Assembly: GCA_028875125.1 (NCBI GenBank)
Contig: JAPPGC010000016.1
Coordinates: 1 to 64,000 of the forward strand
Reading direction: 5' to 3'
DNA length: 64,000 nt
Source: Bacteroidota bacterium
GTDB lineage: Bacteria; Bacteroidota; Rhodothermia; Rhodothermales; Bin80
Shown: positions 19,611 to 29,165 of the stretch, one piece after another
How the letters are laid out: each line of letters opens with the position of its first letter
Position numbering within the stretch: the first letter of the stretch is position 1
Notes under the pieces: model-generated
Databases searched by the model: none
Seen by the model: only the letters and a program-made list of their open reading frames with translations
Told to the model about the DNA's origin: nothing
Position numbers and translations under genes: made by a program

Positions 19611-20842
19611 ACTCAACGTCGTCGTCACTGCACGCTACACCAGTCACCGCGCCGGAGCGCATCGCCTCAATCGATGTGCTCCGTGGGTTCGCGGTCTTGG
19701 GCATCCTCATCGTCAACATGCAAGGGTTTGCGCGCGTGTCGTCCGCGTACATGAACCCCACGTCGGGCTCGGCGTTCGTCGGCGAGGAGGCGTGGATCTG
19801 GACGGTGGTGTACATCCTGGCGGATACCAAATTCCTCTCGATCTTCTCGATGCTGTTCGGGGCGGGGATCGCGATGATGAGCGAGCGTATGGTGGGCCGT
19901 GGGCTTTCCGGGACAAGCCTCCACTACCGCCGACAGCTCTGGCTTCTGCTGATCGGTTTGGGCCACGCGTACCTGATCTGGCACGGCGACGTCCTTGTGG
20001 CTTACGCCCTCTGCGGCTTCCTGCTGTATCCGCTACGCAAACTCAACGCTCGCACGCTGCTGTGGATGGGCGGGTGTGTGGTCGCGTTCGTCGTTCCGTT
20101 CTGGCTCTTGGCCGGCCTGTCGATCCCGTACTGGCCAGAGGCGGATCAGCTGGAACTCGTCGCGCAATGGGCGCCGCCACAGGAGGTGCTCGACTCCGAG
20201 ATCACAGCCTTTCGAGGCGACCTGAGCGAGCAGCTGGCGGTCCGTGCGCCAATAGCTCTCGAACTGCAGACGAGTGCGTTCTTGGGCCTCTTCCTGTGGC
20301 GCGCGGGGGGGCTCATGCTCGTCGGCATGGGCCTGTACAAGCTCGGCGTCCTGGCCGCGGCACGTTCGGTCGTGTTCTACCGGCGTATGGCAGTCATCGG
20401 AATCGGTACCGGACTCCCCCTGGCTGTGGCCGGAGCCTGGTACAAGGTCGACCAGGGCTTCGCCTTTGAGACCGTGATGTTCCAGGGTGCCCTGTTCAAC
20501 TATGTGGGGTCGGTCGGTGTCTTCCTGGGGTACATCGGTCTCGTCATGCTCATGGTTCAGTTTAGCTGGCTTCCTGAACTAACGGCCCGACTCGCCGCAA
20601 CCGGGCGCATGGCGCTGACCAACTACGTCACCCAAAGTCTCATCTGTACTCTCGTCTTCTATGGACACGGACTGGGCCTCTTCGAACGCGTCGCGGCGCC
20701 CGGCCGCATGGGTATCGTGTTTGTGATCTGGGCGTTGCAGCTACTCTGGTCGCCCTGGTGGCTCAAACGCTTCCGCTTCGGGCCGCTGGAATGGGTTTGG
20801 CGCTCCGCGACGTACATGAAACCGCAGCCCATGAGGGTGTGA
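19607..20842 (+). CDS. DUF418 domain-containing membrane protein
   Basis: ERIASIDVLRGFAVLGILIVNMQGF N-terminus; GRMALTNYVTQSLICTLVFYGHGLGLF and GPLEWVWRSATYMK C-terminal signatures; GC-rich codon usage. Confidence 0.9.
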   Translation: MNSTSSSLHATPVTAPERIASIDVLRGFAVLGILIVNMQGFARVSSAYMNPTSGSAFVGEEAWIWTVVYILADTKFLSIFSMLFGAGIAMMSERMVGRGLSGTSLHYRRQLWLLLIGLGHAYLIWHGDVLVAYALCGFLLYPLRKLNARTLLWMGGCVVAFVVPFWLLAGLSIPYWPEADQLELVAQWAPPQEVLDSEITAFRGDLSEQLAVRAPIALELQTSAFLGLFLWRAGGLMLVGMGLYKLGVLAAARSVVFYRRMAVIGIGTGLPLAVAGAWYKVDQGFAFETVMFQGALFNYVGSVGVFLGYIGLVMLMVQFSWLPELTARLAATGRMALTNYVTQSLICTLVFYGHGLGLFERVAAPGRMGIVFVIWALQLLWSPWWLKRFRFGPLEWVWRSATYMKPQPMRV

Positions 20843-21496
20843 ACCACCGGTCGAATACGCGCTTTCGAAAGCAAGCCAGGTCAGGTCGACGGTCCACGAT
20901 CTTCTTGGACGTGAGGTAGTCCGGGTACTAGATGCGGCCCATGTGGTCGGTTTGCATAGTCAGTAGCTGGCCACCGGGCAGCTCAAGAGGGATGTATTTT
21001 TTGCGGCTCATCACCGAAGACAGGCAGGTGACACGACCGCTAATCGTGCGCTGATCTGGAGTTGGAGCATCAAGCGTCCTTGGAATGAGGCTATAGCTGG
21101 AATCCGTTGATCTTTTCGGTTAAATTAAGATACACAACGTGGCAGGCAGCACACTGGGCAGACAAGTTCTTTTCTCGTATAGGCAGGACGACTCAGTACG
21201 CTGCTGAGGCATCGTTTGCAGTTGGATCGTTGACTAGAATAGTACAGGTATAGCGAACACCGGCGTGCGGTTCGAGCAATCGTCATTCTCACCAAGCCTT
21301 CGTTGACACACAATAATTGCCTCTATCAACGATGAAACAGATTCATTTTTTTGGTCCTACGGTCCCGAAAATCAGGGGTGGCCTCTTTGTAATCTTTTTG
21401 ATTTCACTGCTTCATCAGGGTGCCAGCGCACAGATACCGGTTACGGGAACGGTGGTATCTGATGACACCGGTGAGCCGTTGGCAGGGGTTACGGTC
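20843..21496. repeat. Direct duplication copy B: decayed sorting-domain tail, intergenic region, TonB receptor N-terminus
   Basis: Similar to 18886-19538; the sorting-domain part has an in-frame TAG and a 2-bp deletion. Confidence 0.85.
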
Positions 21497-23938
21497 GTGA
21501 TTGATGGCACGTTTATCGGTACCATGACAGATCAAGATGGCATGTACGCGATCGATCTTCGGACCGAGGATGATGTATTGGTGTTTTCTTTCGTGGGATT
21601 TCGGACACAGCGCCGCACGGTGGGTCCGGGGGTCACATCGATAAATGTTCGCATGCAGCTGGATGTGGTCAAGATGGAGGAAATCAGCGTTGTCGGCGAA
21701 GAACTAAAGATCTTTGCGAGCAACGTGGTAGCTGCTCCAATGATACGTCAGCAGTCTTCAGTTACCAGTGTGGCATCGGTTATAGACAATCTTCCCGGTG
21801 TAAGTGTTCAGGAAGGTGATTCGTACGGTATGGAAGATTGGTCAAGCAACGTCGCCATGCGAGGTTTTCAAGTCACCATCAATGAATCGCAAATTGGGAC
21901 CACGATTGACGGATTCTCGAACGGTACATCTGACTACTGGAGCGGCGCGAAGGCGAATCGGTTTGTTGATATAATCAATTTGGGTGGCATTGAAGTATCG
22001 CAAGGAACCGCCGACATTGCCTCACAGTCAGTGGAGGCACTGGGTGGAACATTTAACTATATCACGGACGATCCTGCACTAGAGCGACGTTACAAGATAT
22101 CGGCTGCAGTGGGTGAGCATGATGCGAGGCGGATCGCGATGCGTATTGATACCGGACCGCTGTTCGGGGAAGGGGCACATGCCTGGATAACAGCTCTTCG
22201 CCAAGAAGCAACCGATTGGGTTCAGGGCTCCGCGCAAAATGAACGTGAGCACTTCGCCGCGAAACTCGCTTCAGCGCATTGGCATTTTAATCTCACCAGT
22301 TATTTCTCATACGATCGGATTAATGAGGAAAACTATCAGCGGATCTACAGCGAAGCGGATTTTAGGGCTAACCCACGGTGGGACCGTTTGATCGGTGATT
22401 GGCCTGGTATACCATACCTGAACCAATTCTATAGACGTGGTTGGAAGACAGTACGGAGCAACACCTTTGGTTACGTCAAAGCTGATTGGGATACTGGATT
22501 GGCCCTCTCAATCACTACAGGAGCCTATTTCCATCGGAATAGAGGCCGAGGTGACTGGTTGCCTCCGTACATTGTTGACGTTTCTGACGATCAAGGCGGG
22601 CCGGAGTCGGAACTGCAGGGTGGCCCCCCAATTCGCGGCGGACAGCAACTCGGTCTGATACGATTTGTTGATCGGAATGGCTCAGCCGTATCGCCCGAGC
22701 CAGGGTGTACATCGTCATTTATTTTCAATTATTATGGAGCAGGTGGGCCGGAGGTTGACCCTGCTTGTCATCCAGGAGCGACGGCTGTTCAGTCGTATCG
22801 TCACAGCCACTATGGGAAGGATCGTACCGGCGTCACGGCTGAGGGCACGTGGACTGCGTTGATTGGTGCGGCTGGGAGTTCGCTGCGCACCGGAATTTGG
22901 TATGAGCGTTCACGACGCCTCCTAGGCCGGGACTGGCACCGTATGCTGGATCCTTCGGTCAGCCAAATGTGGGATGAGCGACCTTATTGGCACCAGTACG
23001 AATGGGAATTTCCACAGCACGTATTCAGATGGTACCTTGAAGAGACGCTTTATGTGGGCCCGTTGACCGCCAGCGTCGGTGCCAGACAGTTTCTTGTTGG
23101 ATTATCGCGCACAGACGACTTTAATGTGGATCCAGAGTTGGCTGTAGATTCCAACTCGGATCTGCTCTTCTCCGGCGGTGTTACGTATGAATCGCCGATA
23201 GAAGGCTTGCGTCTGTTTGCTGGCTACTCCGAAAACTTCCGGGCATTCAGTTCGGCGCTGCTGGAGGTCCCCGGCCGGAGCCTCGATGCACTTGAACCGG
23301 AAACCTCTTCAAATATTGACTTAGGTGTTCAATATTCAGGTGGCAGGGTTGCTTTGAGCGGTACTTGGTATTCCGTGGATTTCGAGAATCGTATTGTATT
23401 TCTTGGCCCGCAAACAGTAGCTGGACCGAATTATCTAATTCCAGGTGGGGGAGCATACTTCAATGCAGGAGGTTTAGACACGCGAGGGTTCGAGTTCTCG
23501 GCCACTGTGCAGCTACCACGCCAAGTATCCCTATATTCGTCCTACACGCGCAACAACTCAGAGTATATTGGCAGCGGAAATTCTGTTGTGGATGCGGACC
23601 AAGGAACGCAGCCGGGTACGGACGTTACGGGCGTGCCTGATCAACTCTGGGTTGTTTCCGTTGATCGCCCCGGCCCGCTAAGTGCTGGGCTATCAGCAAA
23701 GTATACGGCTACGAGGCGTGTAAGTCTGACAACTGATTGGTACGCGGATGCCTACTGGATCGTGGATGCTTATGTCAGTTTGTTGGGAGAAACCCTAGGT
23801 CAACTGTTTCGGTCAATGGAGTTCTCGCTTGTTGCAAACAACTTGTTCGACGAAGCATATCTGTCTGCCATTACTGAGAACGCCGCTTGGCTTGGCGCAC
23901 CGCGGACGATCTCAATGACCACTACGATTACGTTCTAA
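21332..23938 (+). CDS. TonB-dependent receptor with N-terminal carboxypeptidase-like regulatory domain
   Basis: Signal peptide; GTVVSDDTGEPLAGVTVVIDGTFIGTMTDQDG; plug region; C-terminal NNLFDEAYLS...TISMTTTITF. Confidence 0.92.
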   Translation: MKQIHFFGPTVPKIRGGLFVIFLISLLHQGASAQIPVTGTVVSDDTGEPLAGVTVVIDGTFIGTMTDQDGMYAIDLRTEDDVLVFSFVGFRTQRRTVGPGVTSINVRMQLDVVKMEEISVVGEELKIFASNVVAAPMIRQQSSVTSVASVIDNLPGVSVQEGDSYGMEDWSSNVAMRGFQVTINESQIGTTIDGFSNGTSDYWSGAKANRFVDIINLGGIEVSQGTADIASQSVEALGGTFNYITDDPALERRYKISAAVGEHDARRIAMRIDTGPLFGEGAHAWITALRQEATDWVQGSAQNEREHFAAKLASAHWHFNLTSYFSYDRINEENYQRIYSEADFRANPRWDRLIGDWPGIPYLNQFYRRGWKTVRSNTFGYVKADWDTGLALSITTGAYFHRNRGRGDWLPPYIVDVSDDQGGPESELQGGPPIRGGQQLGLIRFVDRNGSAVSPEPGCTSSFIFNYYGAGGPEVDPACHPGATAVQSYRHSHYGKDRTGVTAEGTWTALIGAAGSSLRTGIWYERSRRLLGRDWHRMLDPSVSQMWDERPYWHQYEWEFPQHVFRWYLEETLYVGPLTASVGARQFLVGLSRTDDFNVDPELAVDSNSDLLFSGGVTYESPIEGLRLFAGYSENFRAFSSALLEVPGRSLDALEPETSSNIDLGVQYSGGRVALSGTWYSVDFENRIVFLGPQTVAGPNYLIPGGGAYFNAGGLDTRGFEFSATVQLPRQVSLYSSYTRNNSEYIGSGNSVVDADQGTQPGTDVTGVPDQLWVVSVDRPGPLSAGLSAKYTATRRVSLTTDWYADAYWIVDAYVSLLGETLGQLFRSMEFSLVANNLFDEAYLSAITENAAWLGAPRTISMTTTITF

Positions 23939-24038
23939 TCGTACGATACTGCTGAAAAAGGCAATTTTCAGCCCTCGACGTAGGATTATCCGTAGAAACG
24001 CGCTTTGCTCAAGTATTGCGGGATTCAGGCTGGGAGGG

Positions 24039-25205
24039 TTATTCCATTGCCAGCGTGCGTTCTTCTGCATACTGAATTGCCTCGACCAAGCCGTCCATCA
24101 TGCTTTCCAGTTTCAGGTTCGCTTGTGCATATGCAAGCGCATTTGCTGAGAAATAGTCGTGGTTATCCAAGACAGCGCGGACTGCCTGAACAAGCTCATC
24201 TAGATCGCCATACCGGGCTTGCATGCCGTTCACATTGGGTTGCAGGTAGGCGATTTCGGGGCTGTGGTAGCGGATTTTCGGATCGGGACTTGTGCAGGTT
24301 ACAATCGGGAGGCCCAGGCAAAATGCATGATTAACATTCAGACCGACGTATCCCGGGCAAACCATCACGTCCGCCGCATATATCCATGGAGCAGAATCTT
24401 CAAATCGCGGGATTGCACCTAGGAGGAATACATTTTTCAAGCCTTCATTTTCAACTCTGGCCAGTAGTTTGGCATATTCTGGTCCGTCACCAATGAGAAC
24501 GAGGGCAGTCTGCTCCGTTATTCCCATGGCTTTATGCAGGTTCAGGAGGATTTCCGGTCGCTTGTCTGCCACTAGGCGTCCAACAAAGACCACGATCCGT
24601 CCATGCTCAGGCAGGCCCAGGCGGTTCCGAATGTGTGTCTTACCCTCTTCTTCCAACGCGCTGTACAGCATGAACAGTTGGGGAGTGTCCAATGTGTTGC
24701 GAGCGACAAAGCAGCGCTCACCTGGTACATATGGGGCGATCAGCCCGGCGATCTGGTCAGTGTAGCAGACGCAGCCATCCACTCTTTTTGCAAGTGCTAT
24801 GCGGTAGCGGTCCAACGGATGAAGCTTCGATAAGGCACGTCTATTGGATGAAAAATGTCCCCAGAGCAACGTGCCGATGCCCGTCCTTTTCGCAGAAGCC
24901 AGTAAGCAGGGTAATGAGAGCGTACGGGGAGATTCCTCAGCCAGTAAGACTGTGGGGTTACAGGCAAAAACGGGCTGAGTATTTTGGATTAATGCTCTTT
25001 GTCCGCCGATCCAGGTGTTGCGTAGCCGGATGCGTTTATAAGTTGGTGCCGGTCCACTGGAAAGTGCTTTAAAGGAAGCTTCTGGAGGATTACCCGCACA
25101 CACGACAAGACGTCCATTCAAACGGTCATTGAGTTCCTCAAGAACAGGTTGACGATATCCCGGCACAAAGCGAGCGACGTAGGCAATTGGATCCTTCATG
25201 AACAC
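24039..25205 (-). CDS. Glycosyltransferase family 4 protein
   Basis: RIVVFVGRLVADKRPEILL, GDGPEYAKL, VCPGYVGLNVNHAFCLGLPIV. Confidence 0.85.
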   Translation of the reverse strand: MFMKDPIAYVARFVPGYRQPVLEELNDRLNGRLVVCAGNPPEASFKALSSGPAPTYKRIRLRNTWIGGQRALIQNTQPVFACNPTVLLAEESPRTLSLPCLLASAKRTGIGTLLWGHFSSNRRALSKLHPLDRYRIALAKRVDGCVCYTDQIAGLIAPYVPGERCFVARNTLDTPQLFMLYSALEEEGKTHIRNRLGLPEHGRIVVFVGRLVADKRPEILLNLHKAMGITEQTALVLIGDGPEYAKLLARVENEGLKNVFLLGAIPRFEDSAPWIYAADVMVCPGYVGLNVNHAFCLGLPIVTCTSPDPKIRYHSPEIAYLQPNVNGMQARYGDLDELVQAVRAVLDNHDYFSANALAYAQANLKLESMMDGLVEAIQYAEERTLAME

Positions 25206-26371
25206 GCCTGTTGAATTACGTGCTCAAACCGATCCGTTATCCTCCCGATCTCAAAATTTGCTGCTGCCCAGGCTTCTGCTTTTTTCCCCATGGTTTTGCA
25301 CAGCTCAGGTGCGCTAAGGAGAATCTCGGCCTTCTGGATAAAATCTGTGTGGTCGTTGGGCGCAGTGACGAAACCGGCCCGTGATGCTTCGAGGATACGA
25401 GCAGCAAGATTTTCCGCGGGTATAGCCGCAAGAACCGGGCGTTTTGCACATAGGTAGGTCAGGATCTTGGAAGGCACAGAGAATTGCCCCGCATCATCCG
25501 TGAGTAGAACAAGGAGCACCTCGGCGCTGGAATACATTGCCGGAAGCTGATCCGAATCTTGATAAGGCAGCACTATCAGATTGGTTAGATTTTGTGTTTC
25601 TATGGCCTGAGTAAGCCAGACTGCCCCTGCTCCCTGGGAGACAACTACGACCTGTGCACGCTCCTCAAACTTTTCCGCGAGGCGCACGAGTATAGCCGGG
25701 TTATGCTTCATACTCAAGGTACCTGCGTAGAGCAGGATGGGACGATCACCAAGATTATGCTGACGTGCCCATGTCTTAAGCTCGTCAGTAGATTTTTCCA
25801 GAACTCCCCAATTCTCAATTACATGACAGCGATCGGGGGCAACTCCAAATTCCAGGAGGGCAGGGCGGAAGTCTTCAGTAATTGCAACAACTGCGTCACT
25901 CTCACGCAATAGTCTACCTTCCATGGATCGAAAATAACGACCGATAACCGGAGCGAGCAGCGGCAGCTTCGATCTCAGTACTTTCGATGCAGCTAACCCA
26001 ATGAGATCCTGCAGCCAGAACACGAACGGTATGTCGTGTTGCTTGCATGTTCGCAGTATACGGTCTTGTGCGCTCAGGGGGGCGTTTGCGGAAATAACAA
26101 TGTCTGGATTGAATTCTAATATGACCCTTGCCGCCAACTGTCCATATTCACGTTCCTGCCCCCAGCGTCGGACGAGGTTGTATTTGTTGAATGTTTGTGC
26201 TGTCTGTATAGGGAGAAGTGTAAGATTTGATTTGCTCTCATGCACATTGCGAGGGGTTGTGACAAGGCTGTCACAGTACGCGTGCGCCACTTCATGTCCA
26301 CGATTTTGCAGAGAATGACTTAGTGTGACTGGGAAAGCATACGCTCCAAAATCGTGAATTAAAATTCGCAT
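25196..26371 (-). CDS. Glycosyltransferase family 4 protein
   Basis: PILLYAGTLSMKHNPAILVRLAEKF, PSKILTYLCAKRPVLA. Confidence 0.88.
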   Translation of the reverse strand: MRILIHDFGAYAFPVTLSHSLQNRGHEVAHAYCDSLVTTPRNVHESKSNLTLLPIQTAQTFNKYNLVRRWGQEREYGQLAARVILEFNPDIVISANAPLSAQDRILRTCKQHDIPFVFWLQDLIGLAASKVLRSKLPLLAPVIGRYFRSMEGRLLRESDAVVAITEDFRPALLEFGVAPDRCHVIENWGVLEKSTDELKTWARQHNLGDRPILLYAGTLSMKHNPAILVRLAEKFEERAQVVVVSQGAGAVWLTQAIETQNLTNLIVLPYQDSDQLPAMYSSAEVLLVLLTDDAGQFSVPSKILTYLCAKRPVLAAIPAENLAARILEASRAGFVTAPNDHTDFIQKAEILLSAPELCKTMGKKAEAWAAANFEIGRITDRFEHVIQQACS

Positions 26372-26486
26372 TCACCAATCGTGTGTTCAATCTGAAAATG
26401 AAGAATGGGTAGAATGTGGGAAATCTGTCAGCTATTACAGGGCGACCCGGCCTATGATGGACACGGCTTTTTGAAGACTGAAGCAG

Positions 26487-27959
26487 TTACTCAACCTGAC
26501 GGTTTGAATTATGATTATCCAGATGCACCTGGTCAGTATCTGACTGTTCCCGCATGATTCGGTGCCCGGCACCGGCTGCCAGTCCGGCAGCGATGGCAAT
26601 AATGAAGAGGTAGTTTTTGAGAAAAAAAGGATTTTGTGTTAACGTCGAAATCGTTAATGCAATCAGGGGCACGGCACCCGCCAAGCCCGCCAACCGCGTC
26701 CAGCGTTCGGCAGTGTCACTACGAAATGCCCGCAAGCCCAGCCTAACCACGGAATACCAGAAATACATCACCAACCCGAGCCCCCAGAGCCCGTACTTGT
26801 ACCACAGTCCGATGTATCCATTATGCACAAATGAGTCCGTGTCGGTTGATTGATGAACAATGTCGAAAAACAAATAGGACACGCCAGGGCCGTGCCCAAT
26901 AAGTGGATTAACTGCAATTTTTTCAAGCACGGCAGCGGTTTCCCTGAATCGGTTCACGAGAGATAAGTCCTGTGTAAAAGCTGTGGCAATTGAGCTAAAG
27001 CGCTCAGTGATTCCTTCAAGGATCACCACTAGGAATGGTCCGATCAACACGTAGCCTATCCCCAGAATCACGACGCTGACAATCGTTCCGGTCGTCAGCA
27101 TTTTGATACGCTCGGGAGTGCGAACGAGAAAAACAAGTATAATTGCACCGAAGGCAAAGGCAAGCCAGAACCCGCGGGCCTGCGTCATGATCAAGCCGGC
27201 AAATGTGAGCGCCAGTGCGACCGCAGAAAGGAGAATCGGTAAAAAGCCCTTGGCATAAACCAGTAAAACCAGACTCATGAGTGCACCAACCATGAGTAAA
27301 CAGTCATTAACAACCACCCGTGAACCAGCCACCTGCCACAGCTGAGTCGCCCCAGCCAGGTCAGATGCATAGTTGAATGTGTTCAACAATGCGACGCCTG
27401 CACTCATAAGCACCACGGTTGTAAGCATGATCCTTGGTCCGAGCCTGTGATGGACCACAGTATGCTTAACCGGAAAGTATATCAGCAACATTGATAGCGA
27501 AATCAACTCGCTGAACGCAACCCTGAAATCCCCCTGAAATAACGTGGTGAGGATCAGGGTGGCGGGAAGCAAAAACAGAAATAAGGCGAGGGACCAATCT
27601 GCTTTTTCGGTCAGAATATTTTCTGATCCAAAAATGACATGTTGCAGGAACCACATGCCTAGTACGGCGAATAGGTACGCGGCATAGGCAACCTCTACCA
27701 CCTGAAAGCCGCTCTCATTAGAGGCGATCAATACGAAGCCAACGACGGTGGCTACTAGGTTGATCAGGGGGTTAGCAAATAAAAAGCAGATGGCTACTAT
27801 CCCGAGCAGTGCCACAGGAAGCACAGCTGTGTAGATCACAGATCCAGTGAAGGCAAGCGCAAGTGCTAGTGCCAGTGCAAAAACGAATCCGGCAATGATC
27901 AGTCCATTTCCTATTCGGTACAGACTTAAAGGAGTTGATAGGGCGCCAACCTGTCCCAT
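26487..27959 (-). CDS. O-antigen ligase/polymerase-like membrane protein
   Basis: Many transmembrane helices; GLIMTQARGFWLAFAFG and NPLIGHGPGVSYLF...FVHNGYIGLWYKYGLWGL. Confidence 0.85.
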   Translation of the reverse strand: MGQVGALSTPLSLYRIGNGLIIAGFVFALALALALAFTGSVIYTAVLPVALLGIVAICFLFANPLINLVATVVGFVLIASNESGFQVVEVAYAAYLFAVLGMWFLQHVIFGSENILTEKADWSLALFLFLLPATLILTTLFQGDFRVAFSELISLSMLLIYFPVKHTVVHHRLGPRIMLTTVVLMSAGVALLNTFNYASDLAGATQLWQVAGSRVVVNDCLLMVGALMSLVLLVYAKGFLPILLSAVALALTFAGLIMTQARGFWLAFAFGAIILVFLVRTPERIKMLTTGTIVSVVILGIGYVLIGPFLVVILEGITERFSSIATAFTQDLSLVNRFRETAAVLEKIAVNPLIGHGPGVSYLFFDIVHQSTDTDSFVHNGYIGLWYKYGLWGLGLVMYFWYSVVRLGLRAFRSDTAERWTRLAGLAGAVPLIALTISTLTQNPFFLKNYLFIIAIAAGLAAGAGHRIMREQSDTDQVHLDNHNSNRQVE

Positions 27960-28004
27960 GTCGTGCTTTTATTGAGCGTTGCCTCAATAGCAATGCATCT
28001 CCGG

Positions 28005-29165
28005 TTATCCAGAACTCAGGCGTTCGGCAATCAGGGTATAATTATTTTTCCACCAGCTACTGATGAGTACGTAGAGTATGGAGAGCAGGAAGCCTGAGAA
28101 AGTACTGACAACGCAGATCGCCGCACGCCAAGGGCGTGCCTTCTCAACAGGAGGTATAGCGGGATCCAGAATCTGGACCGATTCTGATGCGCGCTCCTCT
28201 TCCAGTCTGGCCTCTTCCAGTACCGGTCGTGTAAATTCAAGAAGCGTGCCGAGGATAAGCGCATCCGTCTGTAATTCCAAGAACCTGTGGGCAACTTCCG
28301 GCAGGATATCCTGGGCCACCGGCATGACCCGTTCCTGTCCCTCCAGCGCCTGATTATAGGATTGCCAGGCCTGATCAACTGCCCGTTGTACTGCACGCGT
28401 TTGTGAGTGACTGTCGCCGTACAGAAAGCGCAGGTTATCAAGTTCAAGTTCTGACACGAAGATCTGCGTCCTCCACTCCGCAAGTGCTTCTGCAAACGCC
28501 GCTCCCTGGGTAGGTAAATCCAACACACCAGTCTCTTCTTGGAGTATTCGCGTGGTCAGCATTACAGCAGCCAAACTATCTTCAAACGATTGATAACGCT
28601 TTTCTACAGTACGGCGATACTCACGGGCAGTTTGTGTTGACAGTTCTATTCCGATCCGGTTCAGCTCCGAGACAAAGAAGTTGGCCATATCGGCTGCCCG
28701 CTGTGGATCTTTGTCATAGGCCTGCACAGACAGGTAGTTGTATTCATTATCCACAACAAATTCGACATTTCCTTCCAGTTCCTCAATAGCATACTTCATA
28801 GGGGCGTCACTGTCAGCAAGATCATACACCTCTATGAGATTGAACTCTTCCACAACGCTTTCTTTTACCGTGCGGCTATCCAGTATGGCAAGCTGTTGCT
28901 GGTAATCGCTGACCAATCCTCCAAGCAGCGATGAAGCGCTGCTCCCGAGACGCCCACTGATGACTCCCGAAAGTAAACCCGAGGACGTTTGTCCAGGGGG
29001 CAGGAGGCGCGTCTCGGCCATATACCAGTTCGACAGAAGGAGGCTGATCACTACCGAAGCAACTCCGAAGAATCCAGTGATCCCGATGATCAGCCAGCGC
29101 TTTTTCAGTAAAGCGCGCAATAATGCCCAGAATATCTCGGTCGGGGACCTTGAGGGTTCAGTCAT
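28005..29165 (-). CDS. Polysaccharide chain-length determinant (Wzz-like)
   Basis: Terminal transmembrane helices, coiled-coil centre, ILDPAIPPVEKARPWRA; ATGA overlap with upstream gene supports the start at 29165. Confidence 0.88.
   Translation of the reverse strand: MTEPSRSPTEIFWALLRALLKKRWLIIGITGFFGVASVVISLLLSNWYMAETRLLPPGQTSSGLLSGVISGRLGSSASSLLGGLVSDYQQQLAILDSRTVKESVVEEFNLIEVYDLADSDAPMKYAIEELEGNVEFVVDNEYNYLSVQAYDKDPQRAADMANFFVSELNRIGIELSTQTAREYRRTVEKRYQSFEDSLAAVMLTTRILQEETGVLDLPTQGAAFAEALAEWRTQIFVSELELDNLRFLYGDSHSQTRAVQRAVDQAWQSYNQALEGQERVMPVAQDILPEVAHRFLELQTDALILGTLLEFTRPVLEEARLEEERASESVQILDPAIPPVEKARPWRAAICVVSTFSGFLLSILYVLISSWWKNNYTLIAERLSSG

Noticed and set aside
19667-20477. Long alternative ORFs over DUF418 (for example 19792-20469 +, 225 aa)
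   Set aside because: Low-complexity Arg/Ala/Gly-rich translations typical of GC-rich overlap frames; DUF418 frame is well supported
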